NCBI GenBank assembly: GCA_964644845.1
Contig: CAZXXS010000029.1
Location: 62,001 to 126,000, forward strand
Reading direction: 5' to 3'
DNA: 64,000 nt
From: Geothermovivens sp964644845
GTDB lineage: Bacteria; Zhuqueibacterota; Zhuqueibacteria; Oleimicrobiales; Geothermoviventaceae
The notes under the pieces were generated by a model. That model searched no databases. It was given only the letters and a program-made list of their open reading frames with translations, and was not told where the DNA came from. Below, one piece after another: positions 8,625 to 18,597 of the stretch (position 1 is the stretch's first letter; each line of letters begins with the position of its first letter). Both the position numbers and the translations under genes were made by a program.

Positions 8625-9521
8625 TTACCGAAGAGCGAGTAGCTGTCGCCTGAACGTGTGGAGGCCTTCCCTTACGCCTCGCATGTGTACACCGTGTTCC
8701 AACCTGCATTTGTCCCACAGCAAGCCGCTACGGAGTGGCCTGGGTGCCTTTTGTCGAATGCGGTCGGTGGTAGTCGGTTGAATGAGCTCCGGATCGAAAC
8801 CGAAGACCACGGCCGTTTCCCGCGCGAACGCGTAGCGGCTCACAAAATCCGCTCCACCGAGATGGTAAAGCCCAGTTGCGCTTCGCTCAACAAGATGCCA
8901 CAGAGCGGCTGCCAGGTCGTCCGCAAGCGTCGGATTCCCGACTTGGTCCGTAACCACCGAGAACGGCTGGCCTTCTTCAAGTTTTTCAAGAACCCAGTGA
9001 ACAAAATTGGGTCGTGTTTGACGAGCCACTCCGTAGAGCACATTGGTTCGAATGATCAGGTAACGGCATCCGGACCCTTCGATTGCCTTCTCGCTCTCGT
9101 ACTTTGTTCGGCCGTACACACCGAGTGGGTTCGGCTTGTCTGTCTCTCGATAGGGTCCGGCCTTGCCGTCGAAAACGTAATCGCTCGAAATGTGCAAGAG
9201 GTTCCCACCGATTTCACGGGTAACCTTGGCCAGGTTGCTCGCGCCGTCCACGTTGACCGCGCGACAAAGATCTTGCTGCTCCTCGCAGCCATCTACGTTC
9301 GTGTAGGCCGCTGTGTTGATGATCCAGGTCGGTCGCAAATCATGCAAGATCTGTGAAACTTCTCGCTCGGCTGTGATGTCGAGACGGACGTACCGTGTCT
9401 CCCTGATCGGCCCCACGGGCTGTTCGCTGAGGTCGCTTCCGAAAACGTCGACCTCGCTGGGCGCCAGGGCAACCAGTTTCTGCCCAAGCAGTCCGTTACA
9501 ACCTGTAATCAGAGCTCTCAA
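8625..9521 (-). CDS. dTDP-4-dehydrorhamnose reductase-like SDR protein (RmlD family)
   Basis: An NAD(P)H-dependent reductase of the extended SDR type, 298 aa, the size of RmlD, which makes dTDP-rhamnose for surface polysaccharides. It has the N-terminal nucleotide-binding TGCNGLLGQKL, the SSDYVFDG segment, and the YxxxK catalytic pair in VYGRTKYESEKA. The start is a TTG at 9521 after AGAGG. The rmlA, B and C genes are not adjacent, so the true substrate could be another nucleotide sugar; some RmlD homologues act as MAT2B-like regulators. It lies next to a polyprenol sugar transferase and envelope genes. Confidence 0.85.
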   Translation of the reverse strand: MRALITGCNGLLGQKLVALAPSEVDVFGSDLSEQPVGPIRETRYVRLDITAEREVSQILHDLRPTWIINTAAYTNVDGCEEQQDLCRAVNVDGASNLAKVTREIGGNLLHISSDYVFDGKAGPYRETDKPNPLGVYGRTKYESEKAIEGSGCRYLIIRTNVLYGVARQTRPNFVHWVLEKLEEGQPFSVVTDQVGNPTLADDLAAALWHLVERSATGLYHLGGADFVSRYAFARETAVVFGFDPELIQPTTTDRIRQKAPRPLRSGLLWDKCRLEHGVHMRGVREGLHTFRRQLLALR

Positions 9522-9692
9522 GCGTTGCCTCTAATCGAAAGATCTTCGGTTCACCAAAGCGCGCAGCAAACAACGTCCCTCGCGGACGATTCTTGTGAAA
9601 CCAGCGACCCAGTCCCCAGGAGCGCCTGTACTTCCGTCCCCTAGAACGCGAATGCACGCGTTTGCGTGCTTTGGGGCCACTGGTCTGAAGTG

Positions 9693-10676
9693 TTACGTCG
9701 TGTCCATTCGCACTGCCGTCTGCATCAGAGGACGGAGCTCGGCAAGATTATCGGCGCCATGTACGGTGCATTTGAGTCCCGCGACCAAGTTAGCGAATCG
9801 GGCTGCTGCGAGTGGATCGCCCGTCTCCCAGTACTTGCGAATGAAACCGGCCGCGAACGAATCACCGCAACCGGTTGGATCCACTGCTTTGACCTGCTGG
9901 GCCGGAATGTGCCGCCACTTTGGCTCGTCGTCCTGCCAGCACAGCAAAGAGCCCTCTCCGTCGAGGGTGAGGTTGACGACGAAGGGGCGTTCCCCCAGTT
10001 CGCCGAGCAGCTGAAGGCCAAAGGCGGCCAGGGCCTCAAAACTCGGAAGATCCTTTTGTGCCAGACATCGTGCTTCGCGCTCGTTCATCTGCAGAACGTG
10101 CGGGATGCGTACAAAGTGGTGCCAGTCCGGGGGGCGGCGGTAGTAGCGCAGGCCGTCGGGCCCAATGCCCAGGGCAAGAGAGTGGAAATCCATGTACAAA
10201 AGAGCATCCGACTCCTGCGAAAAACGCTGCAACGCATCGAGAAACACGTCTTTGCCGGTGATGAAGTTAACCAGAGCAATTTGCGCATCCAGCACCGGCT
10301 CAAGTTCGCGAAAGGTCAAGGGGGCCATTGGTTCGGTAGTGTACTCGTTACGTTCGGACGGGGACTCGTACACGAGCGTAACCCGGGTGTTTTCCCTGTC
10401 CTCAACGAGTACGTGGTCGGGGTGAACGTTCGGAAACTGGTTGAGTAAGGCGAAGAAACGTTGTGCGATGTCCGAACCGATCCGGCAGACGGGGTAGATG
10501 TGCCAGTCTTCCGGAGCAAGCAAAGCCATCTGAACGATGGTGTACGTGAGTCCCCCGAGGCCACGGACTTCTCCCCCACCGAAGGGACGCACTGTATCGT
10601 TGACAACGCTTCCGAGTAAGGCGATTTTCAACGTGGTCCGAGCTGAGTCCACGAGTCTGTCCAGGTCCGTTTGCAA
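9693..10676 (-). CDS. PfkB-family carbohydrate/nucleoside kinase
   Basis: Ribokinase-fold kinase that phosphorylates a sugar or nucleoside. The N-terminal Gly-rich segment (GGGEVRGLGGLTYT) and the C-terminal signature with the catalytic base (DPTGCGDSFAAGF) are present; the Ala of the usual GAGD anion hole is Cys here. The frame is open into the upstream permease gene. Candidate starts are TTG 10676, five bases after the permease stop, GTG 10652, or TTG 10631 just before KIALLGSVVND; I give the first. Because it directly follows a nucleobase permease, a nucleoside substrate is conceivable, but nothing in the sequence proves this. Confidence 0.85.
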   Translation of the reverse strand: MQTDLDRLVDSARTTLKIALLGSVVNDTVRPFGGGEVRGLGGLTYTIVQMALLAPEDWHIYPVCRIGSDIAQRFFALLNQFPNVHPDHVLVEDRENTRVTLVYESPSERNEYTTEPMAPLTFRELEPVLDAQIALVNFITGKDVFLDALQRFSQESDALLYMDFHSLALGIGPDGLRYYRRPPDWHHFVRIPHVLQMNEREARCLAQKDLPSFEALAAFGLQLLGELGERPFVVNLTLDGEGSLLCWQDDEPKWRHIPAQQVKAVDPTGCGDSFAAGFIRKYWETGDPLAAARFANLVAGLKCTVHGADNLAELRPLMQTAVRMDTT

Positions 10677-10681
10677 GCGCT

Positions 10682-11989
10682 CTACTGGTACGGGTAGAAA
10701 ATGTAGAAAAGGAGCGACAAACCACCGAGGATCCACAGACCCGTTGGGACCTCGCTGCGACGCCCCGACACAACTTTCAGGAACGGGTAAAGCACAAAAC
10801 CCACAGTAATGCCGACTCCGATGTTGTACGTAAAGCTCATCAGAGCAATCACTGCGAAGGAAGGGATGAACTCCGTCAGGTCCTGAGTGACCAGGTTAGT
10901 TATCGACTGCAACATGAGAATCCCGACCACAATGAGCGCCGGTCCGTAGGCAAAAGCGGGGATCGATGTGAAGAAGGGCGCGAAGAAAAGCGACAGCAGA
11001 AAAAGCAAGGAGACCACAACGGCGGTGAAACCTGTTCGTCCTCCCTCTTCCACCCCGGCGGCGCTCTCGATGTACGTGCCGGCTGTCGAGGTGCCGAGCA
11101 CAGCTGCGACCACGGTGGCAAGGGCATCTGCCAGCATGGGCTTTTCGATTTCCGGCAGATTGCCGTTTTCGTCCAGGAGGCCAGCACGTGCGGACACACC
11201 CACGAGGGTTCCAAGGGTGTCCACGAAGTCCATGACGAAGACCGTCAGAATGACCCCGAAGAACCCCCACGTGAGCGCACCAGCGATGTCCAGTTTCAGA
11301 AAAATCGGTCCGAGACTGGGTGGCATGCTGACCAGTCCGGAAGGTAGGCTGGCTGCGCCAAGAACGTAGGCTACCACTGTGGTCAAGACAATCCCGAAGA
11401 GGATGGCGCCGCGAACCCTGTGGATCATCAGAATGCTGATGGTCAGGAAGCCAAGGATAGCCAGAAGCTGGGGTGTTTCCGTGAGGTGACCAAGCTGCAC
11501 TGGTGAGGCACCTGGAGCTCCTGCTACGACCAATCCCGTCTCGTTCAGGCCGATGAAAGTGAGGAAGAGTCCGATTCCCACCGCGAAACTGTACTTCAGG
11601 CTTTGAGGGATGGCCTCGGCAAGCCAGCTTCTTAACTTCAGAACGGTCAGGAGGGTAAAGAGAACACCGCCGACAAACACAGCTCCCAGCGCGGTCTGCC
11701 AGGAGTACCCCAGTACCTTCACCACCGTGTAGGCGATGAAGGCGTTCTCACCCATGTACGGTGCGATGGCGAAAGGCCGGTTAGCGTACACACCCATCAG
11801 GAAAGTGCCAACAAACGCAGTCAGTACCGTGGCCACCATGGACGGTCCCTTGGGAATCCCCGCGGCCTGCAGAATGGCTGGATTCACCACGATGATGTAG
11901 GCCATCGTGACGAACGTCGTGACGCCGGCGAGGACCTCTGTGCGCCAGTTGGTCCCGTGTTCCTCAAAGCGGAAAAATCGAGCGATCAT
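10682..11989 (-). CDS. NCS2-type nucleobase permease (AzgA/PbuG-like)
   Basis: Inner-membrane transporter, 435 aa, with about 12-13 hydrophobic segments. The N-terminus (FRFEEHGTNWRTEVLAGVTT) and the motifs NPAILQAAGIP, YMGENAFIAYTVV and VDTLGTLVGVSARAGL place it with the hypoxanthine/guanine permeases of the AzgA branch. ATG 11989 has GGGAGG five bases upstream and is preferred over an upstream in-frame Met. It forms a likely operon with the PfkB kinase that starts just after its stop. I looked for a purine riboswitch in the upstream 446 bases and did not recognise one. Confidence 0.9.
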   Translation of the reverse strand: MIARFFRFEEHGTNWRTEVLAGVTTFVTMAYIIVVNPAILQAAGIPKGPSMVATVLTAFVGTFLMGVYANRPFAIAPYMGENAFIAYTVVKVLGYSWQTALGAVFVGGVLFTLLTVLKLRSWLAEAIPQSLKYSFAVGIGLFLTFIGLNETGLVVAGAPGASPVQLGHLTETPQLLAILGFLTISILMIHRVRGAILFGIVLTTVVAYVLGAASLPSGLVSMPPSLGPIFLKLDIAGALTWGFFGVILTVFVMDFVDTLGTLVGVSARAGLLDENGNLPEIEKPMLADALATVVAAVLGTSTAGTYIESAAGVEEGGRTGFTAVVVSLLFLLSLFFAPFFTSIPAFAYGPALIVVGILMLQSITNLVTQDLTEFIPSFAVIALMSFTYNIGVGITVGFVLYPFLKVVSGRRSEVPTGLWILGGLSLLFYIFYPYQ

Positions 11990-12435
11990 GCGATCCTCCC
12001 GTGACCTTCCCCTCATTTCCCTGCTCCAGGAAACAATCGAACGGTTGGCCCTACTGGAGCATCTCGGCCATTCAGGCTCGGAACTCTCGTTTGTTGGGAA
12101 CCCACCAAGTTGTCTTCCCTACTGCGCGGTTCGCTGGACTCTCTCAGCCAGAATGCAACGGTCCGCGCGGCCCTTGTCGGACCGAAAGAATGTCTTTGCC
12201 AGCCGCGCACAGCTGTGCAACCGCCAAAGTAGGTGCCTGATTCTCCCCAAAAACCGACGGTCCGCGGGTAAGCTGCCAGCGCGGGAACTGGCTGACTGAG
12301 AAGGATTGCTGCTGAGATTCTTCGTTCAAAATTCAGAGGCCCACGTCCCTCGTGCTTCGCCAAACCACCCGGAGGCACACGATCAACCATCTTGGTTGTG
12401 CCAAACCTGCGCGGTTCCGCGTCCGGAAGCCGCGG
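11990..12435. other. Intergenic region upstream of the permease
   Basis: About 446 bases between purE (ends here) and the permease. No gene, tRNA, riboswitch or clear promoter was recognised. Short frames on both strands lack ribosome binding sites. Confidence 0.4.
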
Positions 12436-12921
12436 CTACCGACTGGCGGACGGTCCCTCCTTTGACAGTTTGCTCCCGGATTTCATGAACTTCTCTACCC
12501 GTTCTGCGAGGTCCGGGTCGTCCAGGGCGAGAATGCGCGCTGCGAGGACAGCTGCGTTGATTGCTCCGGCTTTGCCAATTGAGACAGTGGCCACAGGTAC
12601 CCCGGATGGCATTTGAACAATCGACAGAAGAGAATCCAGACCCTGAAGCTCCGAAGCGGAGAGCGGGACGCCGATTACGGGCAACCGAGTGTGTGCCGCC
12701 AGCGCCCCCGGCAGCGCTGCAGCCATTCCGGCTGCGGCAATCAGAACTCCGTAGCCTGCCCCTTCGGCACTCCGGGCAAAATCGGCGGTTTCGTCTGGAT
12801 TCCGGTGTGCCGAGAGCACCAGCTCATCGTACGGTATGCCGAACCAATCAAGGTAGCGTCGACACTCCGCAAGTGAAGGCACGTCACGCGGACTTCCAAC
12901 GACGATGGCAACCCGTTTCAT
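12436..12921 (-). CDS. purE: N5-carboxyaminoimidazole ribonucleotide mutase
   Basis: Purine biosynthesis enzyme that converts N5-CAIR to CAIR (161 aa, class I length). GSPRDVPSL stands for the phosphate loop, SAHRNP holds the catalytic His, and the C-terminal half (LQGLDSLLSIVQMPSGVPVA) is typical class I. The usual AAHLPG motif reads AAALPG, replacing a His. purK, the partner in class I pathways, is not next to it. The gene stands alone; the start ATG 12921 is the natural one. Confidence 0.93.
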   Translation of the reverse strand: MKRVAIVVGSPRDVPSLAECRRYLDWFGIPYDELVLSAHRNPDETADFARSAEGAGYGVLIAAAGMAAALPGALAAHTRLPVIGVPLSASELQGLDSLLSIVQMPSGVPVATVSIGKAGAINAAVLAARILALDDPDLAERVEKFMKSGSKLSKEGPSASR

Positions 12922-13178
12922 TTAGCCGCTCCGTCTGTGTGGTTAGCTTGTCGTAACTCTTCAAGACCTCAGCAGAGCTGCGTTGAAGCGAAATGTGAAA
13001 CACAATTTGTCTGCTTTCTGGCACGCGCGCTTTTCAACGCCGACGTCCCCGGTTTTTGAAACCGCAGGCTGGTTCGTGTCTGTCCGCAACGGGTCCGACT
13101 TCCCGTGCATGAGCTTCCCCTCGCTTTGTACGTTTGGGTTGTGACAGACCAGGAGACCACGCCAACCCATGCTGGCCG

Positions 13179-14216
13179 CTACTTCCTGCCACTTTGCAAG
13201 TCGTATTTTGTGCGAAATGTGTGCGCCATGACGTCCAGTTGCCTTAGGAAAGGCATCTTTTTGTCGTCGTCAGGCGCAAAAACGGCGAGATCGATCAGGT
13301 AAACGTTGCCCGTGGGCTCGTCGTAGAAAGCGTACGCACGCCACGGACCTCCCGCAATTTTCGTTGGATTCTCCCAAATGCCATCGAACCGCAGGGCGTA
13401 CCGGCCATTGAAATTTACCTCTGTCACCCTCAGATCCAGATCGAGAATGCGATCGCCGCCGTAGTACTTTTCCCCCACTTCCTCACGTTTCTTCAGAACC
13501 CATTCTTTGTTCAGCACAGCCGGATCATTGGTGTGTTCCCACAGGACAAAGAGCCACCGTTCCCGTTTGGGACTTGTGCGACGCAGAAAAACGAAATCAG
13601 GCTTCTCCAGAGCGATGAAGTAGTCGTGCTGCACCCGCACCATCCAGCCGTATTTCTCGAGCAGGTGTTTCTCGATGTCTTTTTGTTCGAGTGTTGCAAA
13701 CATCCGTTTCTTGACCTGCTCATTCACGAAGTCGTTGAAGAGGTCAAAAAGCAAGTCCTGGTTCTCGCTCAAACGCCTTTTCAAGGTAGGCAAATCTTTC
13801 GCGGTGAAGACCACGAGCAATTGCTTCTTGACCCACGGATTCCGCTTGCTGAAGACAAATGCCGAATCCTCCAGAACGCGGTCCCGGTTGTGTCCCACAA
13901 GTTTGTTGATGTACTCTCCCGCTTTACCCTCCGCTTGTAGCGACCCCACAAACAGCAGGTGCCGGTAGTGATTGTAACGTCCCAGGCTGTCTGCGGGGTA
14001 GAACCGCACTCGAAAGATCTTCTCCCTGTGCGGGGTCGAAATGGTGCGCTCGAGGGCAGCCCGAACGAGGGAATCCACCTGAGCCAACTCCTGCGGGTCG
14101 CCAAAGGCGATGACAAGATCTTCCGGTCCCTGTACCTGGGGGACCCACACGCAGCCGGACAGACCAACCAGCACCGCCAGTGCGGCGGTCAACCGAGAGA
14201 GTCGTCGCGCCTCCAC
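13179..14216 (-). CDS. DUF4837-type lipoprotein
   Basis: A 345-residue predicted lipoprotein with a basic start, hydrophobic stretch and lipobox LSGC (Cys about residue 22), so probably membrane anchored. The body matches my memory of the DUF4837 family of Bacteroidota in length and in segments such as VVFTAKDLPTLKRRL and RWLFVLWEHTND. The function of the family is unknown. I use GTG 14216 because GGGAGG lies 8 bases upstream; a GTG at 14234 is also in frame. It follows the flippase-like gene by about 54 bases and may share its transcript. Confidence 0.8.
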   Translation of the reverse strand: MEARRLSRLTAALAVLVGLSGCVWVPQVQGPEDLVIAFGDPQELAQVDSLVRAALERTISTPHREKIFRVRFYPADSLGRYNHYRHLLFVGSLQAEGKAGEYINKLVGHNRDRVLEDSAFVFSKRNPWVKKQLLVVFTAKDLPTLKRRLSENQDLLFDLFNDFVNEQVKKRMFATLEQKDIEKHLLEKYGWMVRVQHDYFIALEKPDFVFLRRTSPKRERWLFVLWEHTNDPAVLNKEWVLKKREEVGEKYYGGDRILDLDLRVTEVNFNGRYALRFDGIWENPTKIAGGPWRAYAFYDEPTGNVYLIDLAVFAPDDDKKMPFLRQLDVMAHTFRTKYDLQSGRK

Positions 14217-14270
14217 TTTGCTTTCCTCCCTCACTTGGTTTTGGCGTGTCCCGTCTCCGACACACGAACA

Positions 14271-15239
14271 TCACGGCGCTGCAGCATCTGCAGCGGCCCG
14301 GAACTGTTCACGACGGAGCAGGAAGTACACTCCGCCCGGGAGACTGGAAAGCACACCGACGAGGTAGGCCAGAAACTCCATTGCTGTAACGCTGCTCGGC
14401 GCCAAACCGATTTGAGAGAAAAGGGCCACGCCGGTTTGTTCCCGCATCCCAATTCCGCCAAACGTTACGGGCAAACTCGCCATCAGAGCAACGATCGGGA
14501 TGAACACCAGAAAGTACACGATGCTGACGTGTACCCCGACGGCAAGTCCTGCGAAGAAATGCGTCGCCACGCGAAGAAACTGGACGAAAACCGACACCAG
14601 CAGAATCCTGGCCAGGGCCTTCTTTTGATGTCGAAAAGCGTTGAGCTCGCGGTAGAGGTCGCGCGCCCGCGTGTGAAAGCGAACCGGCAGGAGAAAAGTG
14701 ACGAAAGGAGCTACGGTACGCGCAATCCGCTCCTCGAAGAGAACAGCCACCGCTGTTGCCCAAACTACGAGAATCACCACGGCGACGAGCGCCATTTTGC
14801 CCAGGGCGAACTGTTGTAGCCAGACGACGCTTGCGATCAAGGCCAGGCTAGTCAAGACAACGAAGCCGATCAAGCGATCAAACAGCACGGCCGAAGCTGC
14901 TGCGGTGGCGTTGCCAGAGGCACGCGCAGCGTCGTAAATCCGGAAAGCGTCGCCGCCCACGTAGCCGATCAGGAAATTGTTGAAAAAAAGTCCTACGTAG
15001 TAGTAGCCGAGGGTACGCAGGAACGGGAAGTTCACAGCTCGTGCCTGCAACAAAAGATGCCACTGAAATGCCCCCAGAACGGTACTTGCAGTGAAACAAA
15101 GCAACGCCAGCAGGAGTCCGGCGGGGCTTGCCTGGGCCAGCTCGCGCGCGAGGGGTTCCACCCCGATTCGCTTCAGAAGAAAGCCCACCAGAAGGGCACT
15201 TACGGCAATTTTCAGGATGGGCGTAAGAATGCGTTTCAC
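14271..15239 (-). CDS. Flippase-like integral membrane protein (LPG synthase TM/UPF0104 family)
   Basis: A 322-aa protein with about eight hydrophobic helices. The FNNFLIGYVGGDAFRIYDA region and VTFGGIGMREQ are family hallmarks of the transmembrane domain of lysylphosphatidylglycerol synthase. Related proteins without the C-terminal synthase domain are annotated as flippase-like and often sit in envelope lipid or glycan loci. GTG 15239 is chosen because AGGA precedes it by five bases; a TTG at 15251 is also possible. Substrate unknown. Confidence 0.88.
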   Translation of the reverse strand: MKRILTPILKIAVSALLVGFLLKRIGVEPLARELAQASPAGLLLALLCFTASTVLGAFQWHLLLQARAVNFPFLRTLGYYYVGLFFNNFLIGYVGGDAFRIYDAARASGNATAAASAVLFDRLIGFVVLTSLALIASVVWLQQFALGKMALVAVVILVVWATAVAVLFEERIARTVAPFVTFLLPVRFHTRARDLYRELNAFRHQKKALARILLVSVFVQFLRVATHFFAGLAVGVHVSIVYFLVFIPIVALMASLPVTFGGIGMREQTGVALFSQIGLAPSSVTAMEFLAYLVGVLSSLPGGVYFLLRREQFRAAADAAAP

Positions 15240-15251
15240 GCCGTTCCTCAA

Positions 15252-15713
15252 TCTTCAGTTCTGGCAAGCTGTGCGGAACCGCACTTGTGATTGTAGCCAG
15301 CAAGGTGCAACCCACTCCTCACGTCGACGTAGCGACGTGATCGATCGTACATTCCGGCCGTTGCACGCTTCTTGGTCTCGCGCGGTTACCAGCGGAGAAC
15401 GCCGCCAGCTGTCCCAGACAGGAAACAACTGCTTAGGCCCGACGCGGTCTGTGGGCTCGACTCGGCAGCCGTGTGTCCCAACGTTCACGCGCGGCTTTTC
15501 AGCCTGGGCGTCTACCATCAACGCGAGTGCGAGTCCCTCGCGCCATTTGTTCGCTGGCCCAGTGCTCAGCAGACGGGAACCGACCGTCACCGGGCGCCCC
15601 CGACCGACCTCTACTGTCAGCCGGGGATTCCGCTCAACCGGGCTACAAGCGGTCTCGACAAAAGGGTGCCAGCCACACGGGTTTGCCGCGTGCGCGGGCG
15701 GGGTCCTACCCCG
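15252..15713. other. Intergenic region, no feature seen
   Basis: About 460 bases between the DUF2723 gene end and the flippase-like gene. Plus-strand frames crossing it continue antisense into coding regions and are shadows. No RNA gene or terminator was identified. Confidence 0.4.
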
Positions 15714-18584
15714 CTACTTCGCTGGCACCTTGATGGCTGTGTCAAGGGTGGTTGTGTCTCGGGCCGACTTCTCAAGCGACTGTTGCACCAACTTCTGCAG
15801 CTCCTGGATTTGGCGCTGAGCGTCGGCGTCGGTCGGAAAGTGGCGCAACCACTCCTGAAGTACGTCGATGGCGTCGTTGTAACGCTTCTCGTTTCGGTAC
15901 AGGTTCACCAGCCAGCCCACAGCCAGACCATTCGTCGGGTTTTGCTCAATAACCCTCTTCAGGCGACGTTCGAATTCCTCGGGACGACCTGCCTCGTAGT
16001 ACCACTGTCCGATCTGCAAACTAAGCTGGACACTGTGAAGCGGAATCACCTCTTCCGGAATTACTTCTTCCATCTTGTCCAGCACTTCCACCATTTTGTC
16101 CAGCTGGTGGTGGGAGTGGTAGTAGTAGGCCAGCCGCAAAAAGGCTGCACGGTAGTTCTGAAGCAGCCCGATGGTGTTGTCGTCGTAGTAAACCTTCGGA
16201 TTGTTGAGATTCCTGTACAGGAACTTTTCAAACAGGTTGGTGCGGAGACGGTCCACAGCGATTGAATCGCCGGGCACAGAGACGATCTTGAAATCGAGCC
16301 CGTCCATCCGCAGGTAGCGGTTCAGCCCAATCTTGTTACTCGGCGAGACCGTGACGGCGAAGTAGATCGGCCGTTTCCACTGATTCGCGTACAGGATGTT
16401 CAAGATCATGTAGTCCTGAACGCGAATGCCCGTGGTGCCGCCGAAGTTCAGCGTTGGTCTGACGTCGAACTCCAGGTAGTGTGGCTGCTTGAGCTCTTCT
16501 TCCGTCGGCGGCGTCTTGATGCCTGCCTCTTCCCGGTGTTTGAGCCAGACGTCGGTTGGTACAGGTACACGGATGCGACGCGTCTTCCAGGGCATGGCCT
16601 GCAGTGCGTCGATTTGTTTGTCCGTCAGTGTAATGGGGACTTTGGGCTCGCGGTGTTTGAGTTGTTTGATGTACCAGTTGGTGTTCAGCAAGCTCAGGTT
16701 CACAATCCGAATGTCTGGCCGGACTTTTTCTACGTACTGCAGAAACCACAGCGGAAAGGTGTCGTTGTCCCCGTTCGTGAACACAATCGCGTTGGGTTCA
16801 CAGGTTTGTAGCATGTTGTAGGAGTAGTCGTACGGGACGTAACGACCACTTCGGTTGTGACTGTGAAAATTGTGGGCGAAAAGGTTGACCGGCCCAAGCA
16901 CAAAGAAAACAGCCACGATCAGCGCAACCGGCCAGACGGGGCTCTTACCCTCTGCAGACAGTCGTTCTCGAAGGGCTTCGAGGAAGCCGGTGAACATGAG
17001 CAACAGCGAAAACAGTCCACCAACACTGCCCAGCCCTTTCAGGGCACGCGTCAGGCCGCCGTGTACACCGGCGGCGCTTTCGAGGATCACGCCCAGGAGC
17101 AGCAGTCCCACGGAGGGCCCAAGGATGTAGACAACCTTCTTGGTGAACTCACCGGAGCGCAGCCAGTTGCGCGCTGTGTCCACAAAACCAAGCACGCCCA
17201 GACCGATCCACAAAGCAAAGGCGTAGAACGAACCCACGTAAACGTAGTCACGCTCACGCGGCTGGGGATCCGGTTGATTCAGGTACAACACGATGGCAAT
17301 TCCCGTCGCAAGGAACAACACGAGGACTACCAAGGCATGTCGCCAGTCCTTTCTGAAATGATGAATTGCCCCCATTAGGCCGATCAGAAACGGCAAAGCC
17401 CAGAGCCCGTTCAACGTGAACGTGTCCGCACGGCAAGCGTCATCTGGATTGGCAGGAGCTACGCTTCGGTCTTTCCCAATGAACTGCCAGCCAAAGTAGC
17501 GGATGTACATCGCACGAATCTGGTACTTCCACATGAAAGAGAGCGAGCCGTTGTACTCGTCCCGGCACATGCTCTTACGTAGACTGTACGGGTCGGCAGG
17601 CCGTGGCCAGGGTTTGATGGTTCCGTACTGCTCCCTGTTCAGGTAGTAGACCATCGCATCCAGATTCTCCGGATCGTTCTCGTCCACGGGCGGATCCAGA
17701 TTGCTTCGGATGTAGATTTCCGTGTACGTCGAGTAGCCGACGAGAACCAGGACCGCTGACATCAAGGCGATGCTCGTCCACCGTTTCCCTTGACGGAGAG
17801 CCTGGTAAGCACCGAGGAGGATCAACAGGAAAGCGACCGGAATTCCCCAGAAAGAAATCTTGTCAGCAATCCAGGGTACCCCTTTCACCACACCCGGGTA
17901 GACGGCCCAAAAAACGAGCAAAGTGATCACCCCGAACAGGACGAAGGATTGTAGCGTTTCTTTACCCCTGTTCAGGCGGAAGTAAACGACGAGCAAAATG
18001 GCGGGAATCGCAAGCACGTTGAGCAGGTGCACGCCAATGGCAAGGCCCACGATGTAGGCAATGAGGAGCAGGTAGCGTTCGTTCCCGGGCTGTTCTGCAT
18101 GCTCGTGCCAGACAAGGATGAAGTAGACGACCGCCGCCGTCAGCAACATGCTGAGAGCGTAGACTTCGGCTTCGACGGCGTTGAACCAAAAAGTGTCCGT
18201 GAAGGCGAAGGCCAGGGCTCCAACCACTGCGCTACCGTGGACCAGCCAGCGATCCACCGTGCTCTCAGGCTTGCCACGCCACATGCCGATGAGGCGAAGT
18301 ACCGTGAGGTACACGAGGGTGATGGTCATGGCGCTGGCAAGGGCGCTGAACAGATTCACTCGGTAGCCGATGTCGTGGGCGAAGGGGATCATCGAAAAGA
18401 GGCGGCCAATCAGCAGGTAGAGTGGTGCTCCGGGTGGGTGCGGCACACCGAGCAGGTACGAACAGGTGATGAACTCACCGCAATCCCAGAAAGACGTTGT
18501 AGGGGCAAGACATCGCCAGTAGGTCAAAAAAGAAACCACGAAAATGGCCAGACCCACGTACTTCGTCAAACGCTTTTCGTCCAT
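15714..18584 (-). CDS. DUF2723 protein, O-mannosyltransferase-like, with C-terminal TPR
   Basis: A 956-aa membrane protein. The N-terminal part (about residues 1-300) has the DUF2723 signature LAPTTSFWDCGEFI and LGVPHPPGAPLYLLIGR with many membrane helices. A large soluble part follows, then tetratricopeptide-like helices near the C-terminus (residues about 800-950). DUF2723 resembles the PMT/GT39 GT-C family that moves mannose from a polyprenyl phosphate to extracytoplasmic acceptors; the acidic DCGEF is in the position expected for the catalytic Asp/Glu loop. ATG 18584 has GGAGG five bases upstream. It ends an operon with a GT4 enzyme and a methyltransferase. Acceptor unknown. Confidence 0.9.
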   Translation of the reverse strand: MDEKRLTKYVGLAIFVVSFLTYWRCLAPTTSFWDCGEFITCSYLLGVPHPPGAPLYLLIGRLFSMIPFAHDIGYRVNLFSALASAMTITLVYLTVLRLIGMWRGKPESTVDRWLVHGSAVVGALAFAFTDTFWFNAVEAEVYALSMLLTAAVVYFILVWHEHAEQPGNERYLLLIAYIVGLAIGVHLLNVLAIPAILLVVYFRLNRGKETLQSFVLFGVITLLVFWAVYPGVVKGVPWIADKISFWGIPVAFLLILLGAYQALRQGKRWTSIALMSAVLVLVGYSTYTEIYIRSNLDPPVDENDPENLDAMVYYLNREQYGTIKPWPRPADPYSLRKSMCRDEYNGSLSFMWKYQIRAMYIRYFGWQFIGKDRSVAPANPDDACRADTFTLNGLWALPFLIGLMGAIHHFRKDWRHALVVLVLFLATGIAIVLYLNQPDPQPRERDYVYVGSFYAFALWIGLGVLGFVDTARNWLRSGEFTKKVVYILGPSVGLLLLGVILESAAGVHGGLTRALKGLGSVGGLFSLLLMFTGFLEALRERLSAEGKSPVWPVALIVAVFFVLGPVNLFAHNFHSHNRSGRYVPYDYSYNMLQTCEPNAIVFTNGDNDTFPLWFLQYVEKVRPDIRIVNLSLLNTNWYIKQLKHREPKVPITLTDKQIDALQAMPWKTRRIRVPVPTDVWLKHREEAGIKTPPTEEELKQPHYLEFDVRPTLNFGGTTGIRVQDYMILNILYANQWKRPIYFAVTVSPSNKIGLNRYLRMDGLDFKIVSVPGDSIAVDRLRTNLFEKFLYRNLNNPKVYYDDNTIGLLQNYRAAFLRLAYYYHSHHQLDKMVEVLDKMEEVIPEEVIPLHSVQLSLQIGQWYYEAGRPEEFERRLKRVIEQNPTNGLAVGWLVNLYRNEKRYNDAIDVLQEWLRHFPTDADAQRQIQELQKLVQQSLEKSARDTTTLDTAIKVPAK

Positions 18585-18597
18585 TGAATCCTCCACT

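Noticed and set aside
8393..8653. 86-aa plus-strand frame
   Set aside because: No ribosome binding site, unnatural composition, and it runs into the RmlD-like gene.
11990..12435. Purine riboswitch upstream of the permease
   Set aside because: I could not find the conserved purine aptamer core on the minus strand.
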